Positions 1 through 8,590 of a DNA stretch of 64,000 nucleotides are shown one piece after another. Numbering within the stretch: the first letter of the stretch is position 1; every line of letters starts with the position of its first letter. The notes below the pieces were generated by a model that ran no database searches, was not told the DNA's origin, and saw nothing but the letters and a program-made list of their open reading frames with translations. The stretch comes from Lewinellaceae bacterium. GTDB taxonomy: Bacteria > Bacteroidota > Bacteroidia > Chitinophagales > Saprospiraceae. The stretch is from positions 62,001 through 126,000 of the forward strand of contig JACJXW010000007.1 in assembly GCA_020636405.1 (NCBI GenBank), read 5' to 3'. Made by a program: the position numbers and the translations under genes.

Positions 1-15
1 CAAAACAAAAAGTTT

Positions 16-23
16 TATATTTG
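16..23 (+). promoter_or_regulatory. candidate -7 element (TATATTTG)
   Basis: TATATTTG matches the Bacteroidota -7 consensus TAnnTTTG and ends 38 bases before the first gene. The matching -33 TTG would lie at or before the window edge, so it cannot be checked. Confidence 0.35.
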
Positions 24-61
24 AGCCAACACCTTCGCTTGTCGATACAAAAAATTGCAAC

Positions 62-931
62 ATGGACCTTACACCTATTCAAAATGTGAAGGCCAGAGCC
101 TTTCGGGCCAGCCAGCAAGTCAATCAAACCATTCAAAAATACTGGCTTAGGGCGGCCCTGCTCGGCATTGCCCTGTATATGGTTCACGAAAAAGACCTGG
201 CCATCGACCTCCAGCTGAGCAATATCCCGGCAGCGGCTATCCAGTTGAGCGACATGATAGAACCGCCTATTACAGTGGAAGCGCAACCCGCCAGCCTGCG
301 GTTTCCGGCGCCGGAAGCAAGGCCTGCCTCTACCGGCAAGCATCCGCCTTCCCGGGAGTTGCCCACCGGGGATGAAAGCCCCAAGGCGGTGAACGTAAGC
401 AACCTGGCCAATACCTATTCCAATCTCAGCGATAGCCAAAAAGGGGTTCGCAGCGGAGAGGACGAAGCGATACGGGCAGAAAAACGCCGGAAGCAACAGC
501 AATACGTCAAGCGCTATGCGGAGGTGGCTCAGGCAGAAATGGAAAAGTATGGCATCCCCGCCAGCATTACCCTGGCTCAGGGGCTTCTGGAGAGTAATGT
601 TGGAGAAAGCAAACTGGCAACACACAATAAGAATCACTTTGGCATCAAGTGTTTTTCCCGCAGTTGCAGGAAAGGCCACTGCAGCAATTTTACCGACGAC
701 AGCCATAAGGACTTCTTCAGGATCTACAAGAGCAGTTGGGAGAGCTACCGCGCCCATAGCCTGCTGCTCAAAGGTTCCGGCCGATACCAGAAACTGTTCC
801 AGCTCGGCGGCAGAGACTACCGCGGATGGGCCAATGGCCTTTCAAGAGCCGGTTATGCCACCGATAAGCAATACGGGCAAAAGCTGATCAACCTCATCGA
901 AGACCTCGATTTGCACCAATATGACCGGTGA
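62..931 (+). CDS. glucosaminidase domain-containing protein (peptidoglycan hydrolase), membrane-anchored
   Basis: A 289-residue protein with one N-terminal membrane segment (about residues 27-43, YWLRAALLGIALYMV). A low-complexity, Pro/Ala-rich linker follows to about residue 130. The C-terminal domain (about 145-289) is of the FlgJ/LytG glucosaminidase family (PF01832 type). Visible landmarks are PASITLAQGLLESNVGES, with the presumed catalytic Glu in LLES, then NHFGIKC and a final GYATDKQYGQKL block. By family knowledge it cleaves GlcNAc-MurNAc bonds in peptidoglycan, here from the periplasmic face of the inner membrane. A second gene of the same architecture lies at 8591-9610, and two lytic transglycosylases lie between, so this is a wall-remodelling neighbourhood. 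The stop is 2 bases from the stop of the convergent CHAT gene. Family certain; exact substrate bond inferred. Confidence 0.9.
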   Translation: MDLTPIQNVKARAFRASQQVNQTIQKYWLRAALLGIALYMVHEKDLAIDLQLSNIPAAAIQLSDMIEPPITVEAQPASLRFPAPEARPASTGKHPPSRELPTGDESPKAVNVSNLANTYSNLSDSQKGVRSGEDEAIRAEKRRKQQQYVKRYAEVAQAEMEKYGIPASITLAQGLLESNVGESKLATHNKNHFGIKCFSRSCRKGHCSNFTDDSHKDFFRIYKSSWESYRAHSLLLKGSGRYQKLFQLGGRDYRGWANGLSRAGYATDKQYGQKLINLIEDLDLHQYDR

Positions 932-933
932 GG

Positions 934-3900
934 TCAATGCATCCGAACCAGCCAACCAATGAAGATCAGCCCTGCGACAGCTGCAATGATCCAGAATGCA
1001 GGAATACCGGAAGGAACTAGGGGGGCTACCGGCTGGCTATAGGCCAGATAACCCGCCCAGAAATAGGGATGGGCTTTCTGTGGATTATTGCCGTGACGGG
1101 ACAAATAAGCGCACCTGGCTTCCTGAAGGCTTTTGGATACGTCGCCATTAGATTGCCGCAGGTTCAGAAACAGCTCCAACAACTCGGCGGAAGGGCTGCC
1201 TGTTGCCGCCCAGCGGTGAAAAAGAAGCGACTGGCCTCCACTATACTGCAACGCCTCTGCCAGTTGCTGCCACCCGGCGCCTCCAGTGGAATACGGTGCA
1301 ACTGATGCCAGAATATACAAAGCTACCGGCTTTTGCAAGAAATAGGCCTCTTCCAGATACAGGCGGTTGTCGTATGAGCTGTCCTTTTGCTCTAAAAAGG
1401 TTATGAAGGTTTCATCAGGTAAGGCACCGGCCCGGGCATCCAGCGCAAGCAGCAGGACATCCGTAGAGGGAAGGCTTCGAAAAGCACCCTCTCCGGCCAT
1501 AGGCCCTTCCCAGAGATGCCCGTCATGTTCGGCGGCCCAACTTCGGGCCAGCTCAGAAAAATATCCCATTGAAGAGGGGCCATCCGTTAAAGGATAGGCG
1601 CCTTTAACAGCTACCTGCCCTATGGGGGCTGCCTGCACAAAGGCCTCAAAAGGGGATTCGTATTCAAAAGTGGCACGGCCTTCACAGGCATTCTTCAGGG
1701 CTGTAGCGGAATTGTGATAGGATAAGACATCGCTCAGCCCGAGATAAGGCAGCTGAGATATTCCTCCTCCCTGTGGCGCCGGCGGCAACAAGGCCTCAAA
1801 GGGCAACCACTGCAGAATCCCGTGAGGGATCAGGAAAATTTGCTGGCCCGGCTTCCTGGTATGGCCTGGCAACAGTTTTTTATACAGCTCTTTAGCCAGC
1901 GCGGCCATCTTCTGGTAGGCGGCTTCGGAGCTGCTTTCCGGAACAATTCCCGGATCATTGGACACCATCTGGAGAAAGGATTGAAGGCCATTTCGAAAAT
2001 CCTCATCCATGGGCCGGCTGAAGAGTTGAAAACTTGCGCCGGTAAAGTGAAAAACATAAAGGAACTCTTTATCGAGGTAATAAGAGAACAACACTGCCGA
2101 CTGCTCCTGCAAAAGAGCGCTCAAAGCTTCAGGAGCTACCGGTTCCGTTCCGAACTTCAGGCGAAAATACCGGGGAGCTTCCTTCTCCAGCTTATCCAGA
2201 ACAGTTTGGTATTGCGACTCCTTCCTTTCGATCTCATCCTGGATAGCATTGGCTTTTTCTTCCTGGAAACGGTTATTCCGGAGATCCCTGAACAGAAGTT
2301 GTACAGCCATTTTAAGATCGGCTTCCTGCTTCAACAGGGATTGAGGGGCTTGCGAGAAGCTGGTAGGCGGCAGCAACAGCAAAGGAAGTCCGATGCTCAG
2401 CTGCTTGCTCCGCTCGGAAAAGAAAAAGGCTTCTTTGAGGTAGCGTCCTTCCTGGTTTTGCTGGTAGAGGTTGTAGCAGGACCGGATCGCATGGCTGTAA
2501 AGTTCTTCCTGAGCGTCCAACAAGAATACGAGCTGGCTTACAGGCAAAGGAGTGCGAACAAGCCTGGCAAGGATCTTGTCGCAGCGCTCAAAAGCATTCA
2601 AAGCGGCTTCCAGGTTGAAAAGGGTATTGCGGTCCTGGCCGGCCAGTTCGCTATGGATGCCGCCCATGGCCAACAGGGCTTTAAACCGGAAGAACAGCGC
2701 TCCTGCCTGGCGGCTGTGTTCCCATTCGGCCGCCAACTGTTTGTACTGTCGAATGGCCTGTTCATGATCTCCCTTCAGGCGATAGGCTTTTCCCAGGCTC
2801 TGGTTGGCTTCCTGGAGCAACCAGAAAGGGGCATCGGCCTGGTTGAGCACATTGGTAAGCTGTTGAATTCCTTCCTCCACTTGCCCTTTTTCGATGAGCA
2901 GGCTACCCAACAGGGCCCGGGCGTTCAGGATACTATGGGATTCGCCCTGCCTTTCGGCCCATTCCAGAAAGTCGTTTGCCGCTTCAAGGGCTTCGGACAG
3001 GTTGCCCGAGAGCCACAAGGCCCTGCACCATTGCTGGTAATTTATGGCGGAGGTTTCCTCTTTAACTGACAAGGCCTGGCGATAGCTGCCCGCCGCTTTC
3101 TCATATCGTCCCATTTCCATCAGTATCGCCCCCAGCAACTGATGGTATCGCCCGAGGAGCCCGGGGTCGTGCACAGGACTGAAAGCCAGGGCCTGAACCG
3201 CTTCCTGGGCGAAAGCCCTGGCTGTGGACAGTTGCCCGCTTTCAAAATTCCGGATAGCCATTTCGTGGAAGGCCTCAGCTGCATCAATCCCCCCGGCATC
3301 CGGGTTTTGGCGATACAGGAAAGCCGCCTCGCTGTATTGCTGTACGGCCAGTTCCTCCTTGCCCAGCAACCGGTTGACCCGTGCCATTGACGACAGGGTT
3401 GACGCCACCCCCGCAGGGTTGCCCCCTGGCCGGACTTTGCTGATATTGAAGGCTTTTTCATAAAGGCTCAAGGCCCGGGGATAGTCTTTGCGGGCCAATT
3501 CCAGGCTCGCCAGATTGGTATAGGAAATGGCCATATCCGGGTGCTGAGGACCCAGCAGTTCTTTTCGGAGGTTCATGGCCTGTTGGTAAAGGGCAACCGC
3601 TCGTTCAAAATCCTCCGCTGCCATCCATGCATGGGCCATCCAATCGTAAGAATCCGCCAGCAGGGTATGCTGGCTGCCATAGATGCTTTCCCGGATCATT
3701 AGCCCCATTTTGTGCACTTCTATGGCTTTGGCATGGCGCCCGGAACGGCTGTACACTTCTGCCAGGCGGTGGGCCGCCCTGGCCGCCTCATCATTGTCGC
3801 GGCCCAGCCGCTGAATGCTTTCCCAAAGCGCCTTTTTCGCCGTGCGCTTGGCGTCATCCATCTTTCCGGTGCTCAGATATACATTGGAAACTTGATTGAG

Positions 3901-4107
3901 GCAGGAGAAGTAATATTCCCATTCCTGGGCAGCTTCATACAGAGACGCAGCTATTTCCAGTTCCTGTATGGCCCCTTCGAAATTGCCATTCAGCAACGAG
4001 GATGCAGCCTTGTTCTGGTATTGTGCCGCTTCCTGCAGACTGGAAGGCTGACACCAAAGAGAAGCGGCCGCAGAGAGTAAAAGTACCGCAGTAAGATATT
4101 TCCTCAT
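934..4107 (-). CDS. TPR repeat protein with C-terminal CHAT-like domain, catalytic dyad apparently lost
   Basis: A 1057-residue secreted or membrane protein. It has a signal peptide (MRKYLTAVLLLSAAASLWCQ). About twelve tetratricopeptide repeats follow (roughly residues 25-520; for example AISYTNLASLELARKDY). A CHAT-type domain spans about 660-1020, and a C-terminal membrane helix about 1036-1054 (FWIIAAVAGLIFIGWLV) is followed by a short basic tail. CHAT landmarks are clear: IFLIPHGILQWLPFEALL, SYHNSATAL and HPYFWAGYLAY. However, the position of the catalytic His (usually atHa) reads LLALDARAG near residue 890. The position of the catalytic Cys (usually LSACeTg) reads ILASVAPYSTGG near residue 936. 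Active family members are caspase-like proteases; this copy probably serves as a scaffold or binding module. It stands alone, convergent with the first gene. Confidence 0.85.
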   Translation of the reverse strand: MRKYLTAVLLLSAAASLWCQPSSLQEAAQYQNKAASSLLNGNFEGAIQELEIAASLYEAAQEWEYYFSCLNQVSNVYLSTGKMDDAKRTAKKALWESIQRLGRDNDEAARAAHRLAEVYSRSGRHAKAIEVHKMGLMIRESIYGSQHTLLADSYDWMAHAWMAAEDFERAVALYQQAMNLRKELLGPQHPDMAISYTNLASLELARKDYPRALSLYEKAFNISKVRPGGNPAGVASTLSSMARVNRLLGKEELAVQQYSEAAFLYRQNPDAGGIDAAEAFHEMAIRNFESGQLSTARAFAQEAVQALAFSPVHDPGLLGRYHQLLGAILMEMGRYEKAAGSYRQALSVKEETSAINYQQWCRALWLSGNLSEALEAANDFLEWAERQGESHSILNARALLGSLLIEKGQVEEGIQQLTNVLNQADAPFWLLQEANQSLGKAYRLKGDHEQAIRQYKQLAAEWEHSRQAGALFFRFKALLAMGGIHSELAGQDRNTLFNLEAALNAFERCDKILARLVRTPLPVSQLVFLLDAQEELYSHAIRSCYNLYQQNQEGRYLKEAFFFSERSKQLSIGLPLLLLPPTSFSQAPQSLLKQEADLKMAVQLLFRDLRNNRFQEEKANAIQDEIERKESQYQTVLDKLEKEAPRYFRLKFGTEPVAPEALSALLQEQSAVLFSYYLDKEFLYVFHFTGASFQLFSRPMDEDFRNGLQSFLQMVSNDPGIVPESSSEAAYQKMAALAKELYKKLLPGHTRKPGQQIFLIPHGILQWLPFEALLPPAPQGGGISQLPYLGLSDVLSYHNSATALKNACEGRATFEYESPFEAFVQAAPIGQVAVKGAYPLTDGPSSMGYFSELARSWAAEHDGHLWEGPMAGEGAFRSLPSTDVLLLALDARAGALPDETFITFLEQKDSSYDNRLYLEEAYFLQKPVALYILASVAPYSTGGAGWQQLAEALQYSGGQSLLFHRWAATGSPSAELLELFLNLRQSNGDVSKSLQEARCAYLSRHGNNPQKAHPYFWAGYLAYSQPVAPLVPSGIPAFWIIAAVAGLIFIGWLVRMH

Positions 4108-4286
4108 AGTGATGCTTGCTGTTTCCAGTTCATGGGACTGAAATAAGCATAGGAAGCATTATGGTAGCAAGGGCCAAGCCCCTGAGCGCATGTTTTTAGG
4201 CCACGGCCACACCGGGGAATGCCCAGGTTAAAGTTACACAATTTATGGGTGCTGCAAAATGTTCTTTGAAGAAGCCTTCCAGCTTC

Positions 4287-4529
4287 TTAACCGCCGCTCA
4301 CCGGCGGAATGATCACCACCTCATCTCCAGGTTGAATAGCCTCCTGATCGTCGGCATATTCTGTATTCAACGCTATAGCGAAGGACGCCAGCTTTTCAAA
4401 GGCAGGATAAGCCCGGCACAGATGGGCTTTCAATTGCCCGACGGTAGGTTGCTCCGGCAATTCCACCGAAAGCGTAGTGCCCCCGAGTATATCCTTGGCG
4501 ATGCCAAATGCTAGTATTTTCACCTCCAT
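4287..4529 (-). CDS. moaD: MoaD/ThiS-family sulfur carrier protein (molybdopterin synthase small subunit)
   Basis: An 80-residue beta-grasp protein ending in the diagnostic Gly-Gly (IIPPVSGG), which in this family is adenylated and thiocarboxylated. LNTEYADDQEAIQPGDEV is the typical penultimate block of MoaD. MoaD donates sulfur to precursor Z during molybdopterin synthesis. No other moa/moe gene is nearby, so assignment to MoaD rather than another ubiquitin-like sulfur carrier rests on sequence type alone. The length matches the family (about 80 residues), and the start is the only ATG that gives the full first beta strand (MEVKILAFG). Confidence 0.82.
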   Translation of the reverse strand: MEVKILAFGIAKDILGGTTLSVELPEQPTVGQLKAHLCRAYPAFEKLASFAIALNTEYADDQEAIQPGDEVVIIPPVSGG

Positions 4530-5013
4530 ATCGCAACTTCAGGCTTGGTTGATTATACCATCAACAGTCGAAAGGAGAGAAAAGTTATTCGCCTTTTGGT
4601 TAATTTTAACAAAATCTTAACAAAATTTTAACACCCCTTCCTCCTTCTGCACGTCTCAAACAATAAACCGATATTTATTCGGTCGATAAGCTGGTGGCAA
4701 GCAATAAAATTGCTCAAGTTCTTCAGCTGCTGCCGATCGGTTTACTTCTTTTTCGGCAACCAAAATTTTTTTAGGCCTTTTACCGGTAACAATGTTTCAT
4801 GAGAATCGTATAAAGGGATAGTACGGGGCAAAATCATTGACTTTTTTAGCAAAAGGGTATAGCTTTGCCCCAGTTTTTAACATGTACGACAAAAAATCAG
4901 CCGCTTTTCGGCTGGAAAAGAGAGAATCAAATTAGCCCTAGTAGTACTGCATTGCTCTAATTGCAAGGCCTTAAGCCTCGCGCTATTTAGTGAAATGCAA
5001 AATTAATTATGCG
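4530..5013. other. divergent intergenic region
   Basis: 484 AT-rich bases between the divergent moaD and the first lytic transglycosylase. Apart from the promoter at 4837-4867 I see no gene, tRNA or strong hairpin. Long T and A runs (around 4760-4775) suggest regulatory DNA. Confidence 0.5.
4837..4867 (+). promoter_or_regulatory. candidate sigma-ABfr promoter for the first mltD-like gene
   Basis: A TTG at 4837-4839 and TAGCTTTG at 4860-4867, separated by 20 bases, match the Bacteroidota -33 (TTTG/TTG) and -7 (TAnnTTTG) elements. Transcription would start near 4873, giving a leader of about 140 bases before the ATG at 5014. Confidence 0.55.
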
Positions 5014-6159
5014 ATGAAAATCCCATGGACAATTGTTGCCCTCTTGGCAGCCAACTGCCTGTTTGCAACAAACAAAAAAGCGGCGTTTCCCCTCGACGCC
5101 AGCGCCACTGTGGAAATCCACTGGCCTGCTGAAATGAATGGGGACATCAAAGATCGTCTGGCACAACTCAAAATTCCTTTCGAAGCCAGATACGACAATC
5201 AGATAAGAGATATCATTAAGGATTACGTCACGAATGGCCTCCACGACACGGAAAACATGTTGGGGCGTACCTCTTTTTATTTCCCGATCTTTGAACACTA
5301 CCTCAGCCTTTACGGCTTACCGAAAGAACTCAAGTACCTGCCGATCGTAGAAACTTCACTCGAACCCGTTGCCCGCTCCGGCGCAGGAGCCGCTGGCCTT
5401 TGGCAGTTCATTCCGGGCACTGCCCGCGAATACCGCCTGCGCATGAACGAGTACGTCGATGAACGTTTCGACCCCTACCGGGCAACCGAAGCCGCCGTGA
5501 AAATGCTCTCTGCTCTGCACAAGCAATTCAACGACTGGAGCCTGGTGCTGGCCGCCTACAACTGTGGACCAAGCAGGGTCAGAAGTGCGATCCGGGCAGC
5601 AGGATGCTATGATTTCTGGGAACTGCGCGCACACCTGCCGCAGGAAACCCAGAACTACGTACCGCGCTTTATTGCAGCGGCATATGTGGCCAACTTTTAC
5701 AACCACCATGGCCTGCAACCTCGTTTCCCGATGAACACTGCCGAACAGGGCCGTGCCATCAAGATCTATGATAGCATGACCTTCGGCGATATCGCTTACG
5801 TAACCGGCGTAGACGAGCAGACCATCCGCAAGTTCAACCCGAGTTACAAAAAAAGCATTATCCCCAATAGCCAGCGCGGCAACTTCCTGCTGCTACCGGC
5901 ACGGGCAATGTCAAAACTTAGGGACTACCTGCTGGCGCTCAAGGCCGGAGATTACATCGACCCGGTTCTGCTTTACCCTAATTTTCAGAAGTCAACCTAT
6001 GTCGTGAAGCCGGGAGAAGACCTCTATACCCTTGCCAGAAAATTCCATTGCACAGCCGATGAGATCATGCGGTGGAATGCCCTGCCAACGCCCGAGATCT
6101 TCGTGAACCAGGAACTACTGCTGTTCCTTCCCGGACAAGGGTACGCCGCAAAACCCTGA
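5014..6159 (+). CDS. MltD-like membrane-bound lytic murein transglycosylase with LysM domains
   Basis: 381 residues. The ATG at 5014 is preferred over an upstream in-frame GTG (4990) because it begins directly with a signal peptide (MKIPWTIVALLAANCLFA). The SLT domain (about residues 85-215) has LPIVETSLEP with the catalytic Glu, then GAAGLWQFIPGTA, EYVDERFDPY and LAAYNCGPSRV, all hallmarks of family 1 lytic transglycosylases. Two LysM-like modules follow: one begins TFGDIAYVTGVDEQTI, and a good C-terminal one begins YVVKPGEDLYTLARKF. It would cleave peptidoglycan non-hydrolytically, leaving 1,6-anhydro-MurNAc ends. The next gene is a paralogue. A strong terminator follows. Confidence 0.92.
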   Translation: MKIPWTIVALLAANCLFATNKKAAFPLDASATVEIHWPAEMNGDIKDRLAQLKIPFEARYDNQIRDIIKDYVTNGLHDTENMLGRTSFYFPIFEHYLSLYGLPKELKYLPIVETSLEPVARSGAGAAGLWQFIPGTAREYRLRMNEYVDERFDPYRATEAAVKMLSALHKQFNDWSLVLAAYNCGPSRVRSAIRAAGCYDFWELRAHLPQETQNYVPRFIAAAYVANFYNHHGLQPRFPMNTAEQGRAIKIYDSMTFGDIAYVTGVDEQTIRKFNPSYKKSIIPNSQRGNFLLLPARAMSKLRDYLLALKAGDYIDPVLLYPNFQKSTYVVKPGEDLYTLARKFHCTADEIMRWNALPTPEIFVNQELLLFLPGQGYAAKP

Positions 6160-6192
6160 CCTTAGATCGTCTTCTTTTTGGTTGCCAGCCTG

Positions 6193-6250
6193 ATGGCGCT
6201 ATCCTGAACAAGCACTTAGCATCAAGTTCGGGATAGCGCCATTCTTCTTT
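6193..6250 (+). terminator. Rho-independent terminator after the first mltD-like gene
   Basis: A 17-base stem beginning ATGGCGCTATCC pairs with GGATAGCGCCAT (one G-T pair). It has a 16-base loop and is followed by TCTTCTTTG. It separates the two paralogous transglycosylase genes into different transcripts. Confidence 0.75.
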
Positions 6251-6500
6251 GTTCTCTCCACGCATTTTTATTTTCTTAATTTCTCTTGCTTCTTTTTATT
6301 GTTAAGACACTGAAATCAGTTTTTTACAAATTTTTTTTATACCCAAGTATTAACCACGCCTTCCCGCCTCTCCAAAAAATACCCTGAAAAGGTTAACAAA
6401 TCGTTCCGGGCCTCGTAAAAGATCATTAGTGGCTGCAAAGAAAATGGGCAAACGGGGATTGAATGGCCACTAAACTGAACCTCAGCAAAATAGATTACTC
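6251..6500. other. AT-rich intergenic leader of the second mltD-like gene
   Basis: The remainder of the 341-base gap between the two transglycosylase genes. It is AT-rich at first (poly-T near 6320-6340). I see no clear TAnnTTTG element and no gene. Confidence 0.4.
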
Positions 6501-7535
6501 ATGAGATCTACGGCCTTAACCCTAATCATCTTACTATCCCCCATTCTTGCGGTATCCGCCGCTCCTCCAAAAAATCAAATCCCGGAGAAGGGCTTCCGGC
6601 CCGAACAAATGTCCTACGAAATCCCCCTGCGCTTGTTGCAAATGCCGCTCTCCTTCACGGTAGAGTACAATGCAGAAGTGCGGCAACAACTTACCGATTA
6701 CCTCCGTAAAGGGCGGCGGGAAACAGAACGAATGCTGTCCCGCACCGCGCTCTACTTCCCGATCTTCGACCATTACCTGAAGAAGTACGGCCTTCCCAAT
6801 GACCTTAAGTATATACCGCTGCTGGAATCGCGCCTCCGGCCCACGGCCGAATCATCGGTAGGAGCAGTAGGCCTCTGGCAGTTCATGCCGGCTACTGCCC
6901 GGCATTACCAGCTGCAGATCGACGAGTACGTCGATGAGCGGATGAACCCCTACCTGGCCACTGAGGCCGCCGTCATCATGCTTTCCCAATTGTACCAGGA
7001 CTTTGGCGACTGGTCTTTGGTGCTGGCCGCCTATAATTGCGGCCCCGGGCGGGTGAGAGCTGCCATGCGGCGCACCGGCTGTGATAACTTCTGGGATATT
7101 CAACACCTGCTTCCCAGGCAAACCCAGCGCTACCTCCCGGCTCTGATCGCCACTATTTATGTTGCTAACCACTACGGGCGACACGGCCTGCAACCCAACT
7201 CCAAAAAATCAAACTACCTGCCCTTCCAGGTATTCAAAGTCCAGCACGCGTTGAACCTCAATGACATCGCCCGTCATTGTAAGATCTCCCGGGAGCGCCT
7301 CTCCCGGTTAAACCCGGGCTTCCTTCAGGACTACATCCCCTACTCCAGCCAGGGCCGCTACCTCATCCTGCCGGAAGAAGTATTGCCGGATTTTCAGAAG
7401 TACATCATCAAAGAGAGCCGGCGGGCCAAGGAACGTTATGCCATTGCCGTACTGAACTCTAATGCCCCTCTGCTGCCGCCCCAGGCCCCGGAGGAGGGTA
7501 ATAAAAATGCCGGCTTGCCCAAAGCGGACATTTAA
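6501..7535 (+). CDS. MltD-like lytic murein transglycosylase, paralogue of the preceding gene
   Basis: 344 residues with a signal peptide (MRSTALTLIILLSPILAVSA). The SLT domain (about 85-215) contains IPLLESRLRP (catalytic Glu), GAVGLWQFMPATA, EYVDERMNPY and LAAYNCGPGRV. A single LysM-like segment follows (FKVQHALNLNDIARHCKI), and a basic, Pro-rich tail replaces the second LysM of its neighbour. The two proteins align along their full SLT domains, indicating tandem duplication with later divergence of the C-termini. Function is the same non-hydrolytic peptidoglycan cleavage; loss of one LysM suggests weaker or different wall binding (inference). Confidence 0.92.
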   Translation: MRSTALTLIILLSPILAVSAAPPKNQIPEKGFRPEQMSYEIPLRLLQMPLSFTVEYNAEVRQQLTDYLRKGRRETERMLSRTALYFPIFDHYLKKYGLPNDLKYIPLLESRLRPTAESSVGAVGLWQFMPATARHYQLQIDEYVDERMNPYLATEAAVIMLSQLYQDFGDWSLVLAAYNCGPGRVRAAMRRTGCDNFWDIQHLLPRQTQRYLPALIATIYVANHYGRHGLQPNSKKSNYLPFQVFKVQHALNLNDIARHCKISRERLSRLNPGFLQDYIPYSSQGRYLILPEEVLPDFQKYIIKESRRAKERYAIAVLNSNAPLLPPQAPEEGNKNAGLPKADI

Positions 7536-7690
7536 GATCAGCAGCCCCTTGCTCCGACATTCTGGCACAAAAAGCAGAAAAAGTCTCCGATCCGGACAGG
7601 GATTACCGGAAACTATGCCTAATATTGGGGCGATCCGCCTAAGTACTTACCGGGGCGGAAAAAGTTCGACAATGGTTAAATTGCTATCAG

Positions 7691-7750
7691 GCTATATTGT
7701 CCGCTCGCGCGTGTCCGTTCAAATGACCGTACGGAAACTAACAATATAGC
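7691..7750 (+). repeat. inverted repeat in the lgt leader
   Basis: GCTATATTGT (7691-7700) pairs perfectly with ACAATATAGC (7741-7750) and can extend by three bases with a bulged G. Inside are smaller complementary bits (CCGT and ACGG). It ends 16 bases before the lgt ATG, so it could be an operator or a leader hairpin that controls translation. There is no T-run, so a terminator is unlikely. Confidence 0.5.
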
Positions 7751-7766
7751 TGTCAATCCCTGTACT

Positions 7767-8585
7767 ATGGAAACCCTACTCGCCTACGTTACCTGGGATG
7801 CTTCCCCCGAGATCGTCAAGATCGGCCCGCTGACCCTGCGTTGGTACGGACTGCTCTTCGCCCTGGGCTTTCTCCTGGGCCTGTACATCGTCCGCGCCAT
7901 GTTCCGGGCGGAAAAAGAACCGGAAGAGTGGCTGGATAAGATCTTTATCTACATGGTCGTAGGCGCCGTAGTGGGCGCCCGCCTGGGCCATGTGTTCTTC
8001 TACGACTGGGAATATTACTCCCAGCACCTCTCCGAAATACCTGCCGTCTGGAAAGGCGGCCTGGCCAGCCACGGAGGCGCCATCGGCATCATCATCGCCC
8101 TGTGGATCTTCTCGGCCCGCACCGCCAAACGCTCCGTACTCTGGGTGCTCGACAAAGTAGTGGTACCCACCGCCCTGGCCGGCTGCTTCATCCGCCTGGG
8201 CAACCTGATGAACTCCGAGATCGTAGGCACGCCCTCCGACGCGCCCTGGGCCTTCCTTTTCGTCCGCGCCTACCCCCCCGACCTGGCCGAAGAGCCCCGC
8301 CACCCGGTACAATTGTACGAGTCCCTCAGCTACCTGCTCACTTTTTTCCTGCTGTATTGGGCTTACTGGAAGACTTCCGCCAAGGAGAAACTGGGCCGCA
8401 TGTTCGGCCTGTTCCTGGTGCTGGTCCTCGGCGTCATCCGCTTCGGGCTGGAGTTCTTCAAGACCAGCCAGGGGGGCTTTGAGACGGCCTTCGGCGGCAC
8501 GCTCAGCACGGGGCAGTTGCTGAGCATTCCCTTCTTTTTGGTAGGGTTGTATTTTATATTTAGGCCGGTGAAGAAGAAGGCTTAA
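7767..8585 (+). CDS. lgt: prolipoprotein diacylglyceryl transferase
   Basis: 272 residues, the normal length for Lgt. The enzyme moves diacylglyceryl from phosphatidylglycerol to the lipobox Cys of prolipoproteins in the inner membrane. Seen here: about seven membrane segments, the GLASHGGAIGI block with its essential His, the Lgt signature region FIRLGNLMNSEIVG, and HPVQLYESL. Many products in this window (NosZ, NosL, DctP, cytochrome c, fasciclin protein) have lipoboxes and would be substrates. It is followed within 5 bases by a convergent gene. Confidence 0.96.
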   Translation: METLLAYVTWDASPEIVKIGPLTLRWYGLLFALGFLLGLYIVRAMFRAEKEPEEWLDKIFIYMVVGAVVGARLGHVFFYDWEYYSQHLSEIPAVWKGGLASHGGAIGIIIALWIFSARTAKRSVLWVLDKVVVPTALAGCFIRLGNLMNSEIVGTPSDAPWAFLFVRAYPPDLAEEPRHPVQLYESLSYLLTFFLLYWAYWKTSAKEKLGRMFGLFLVLVLGVIRFGLEFFKTSQGGFETAFGGTLSTGQLLSIPFFLVGLYFIFRPVKKKA

Positions 8586-8590
8586 CCCCC

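Noticed and set aside
1822..3069. A 415-codon frame opposite to the TPR/CHAT gene
   Set aside because: It is antisense to regular TPR repeats and has no recognisable domain or start signals.
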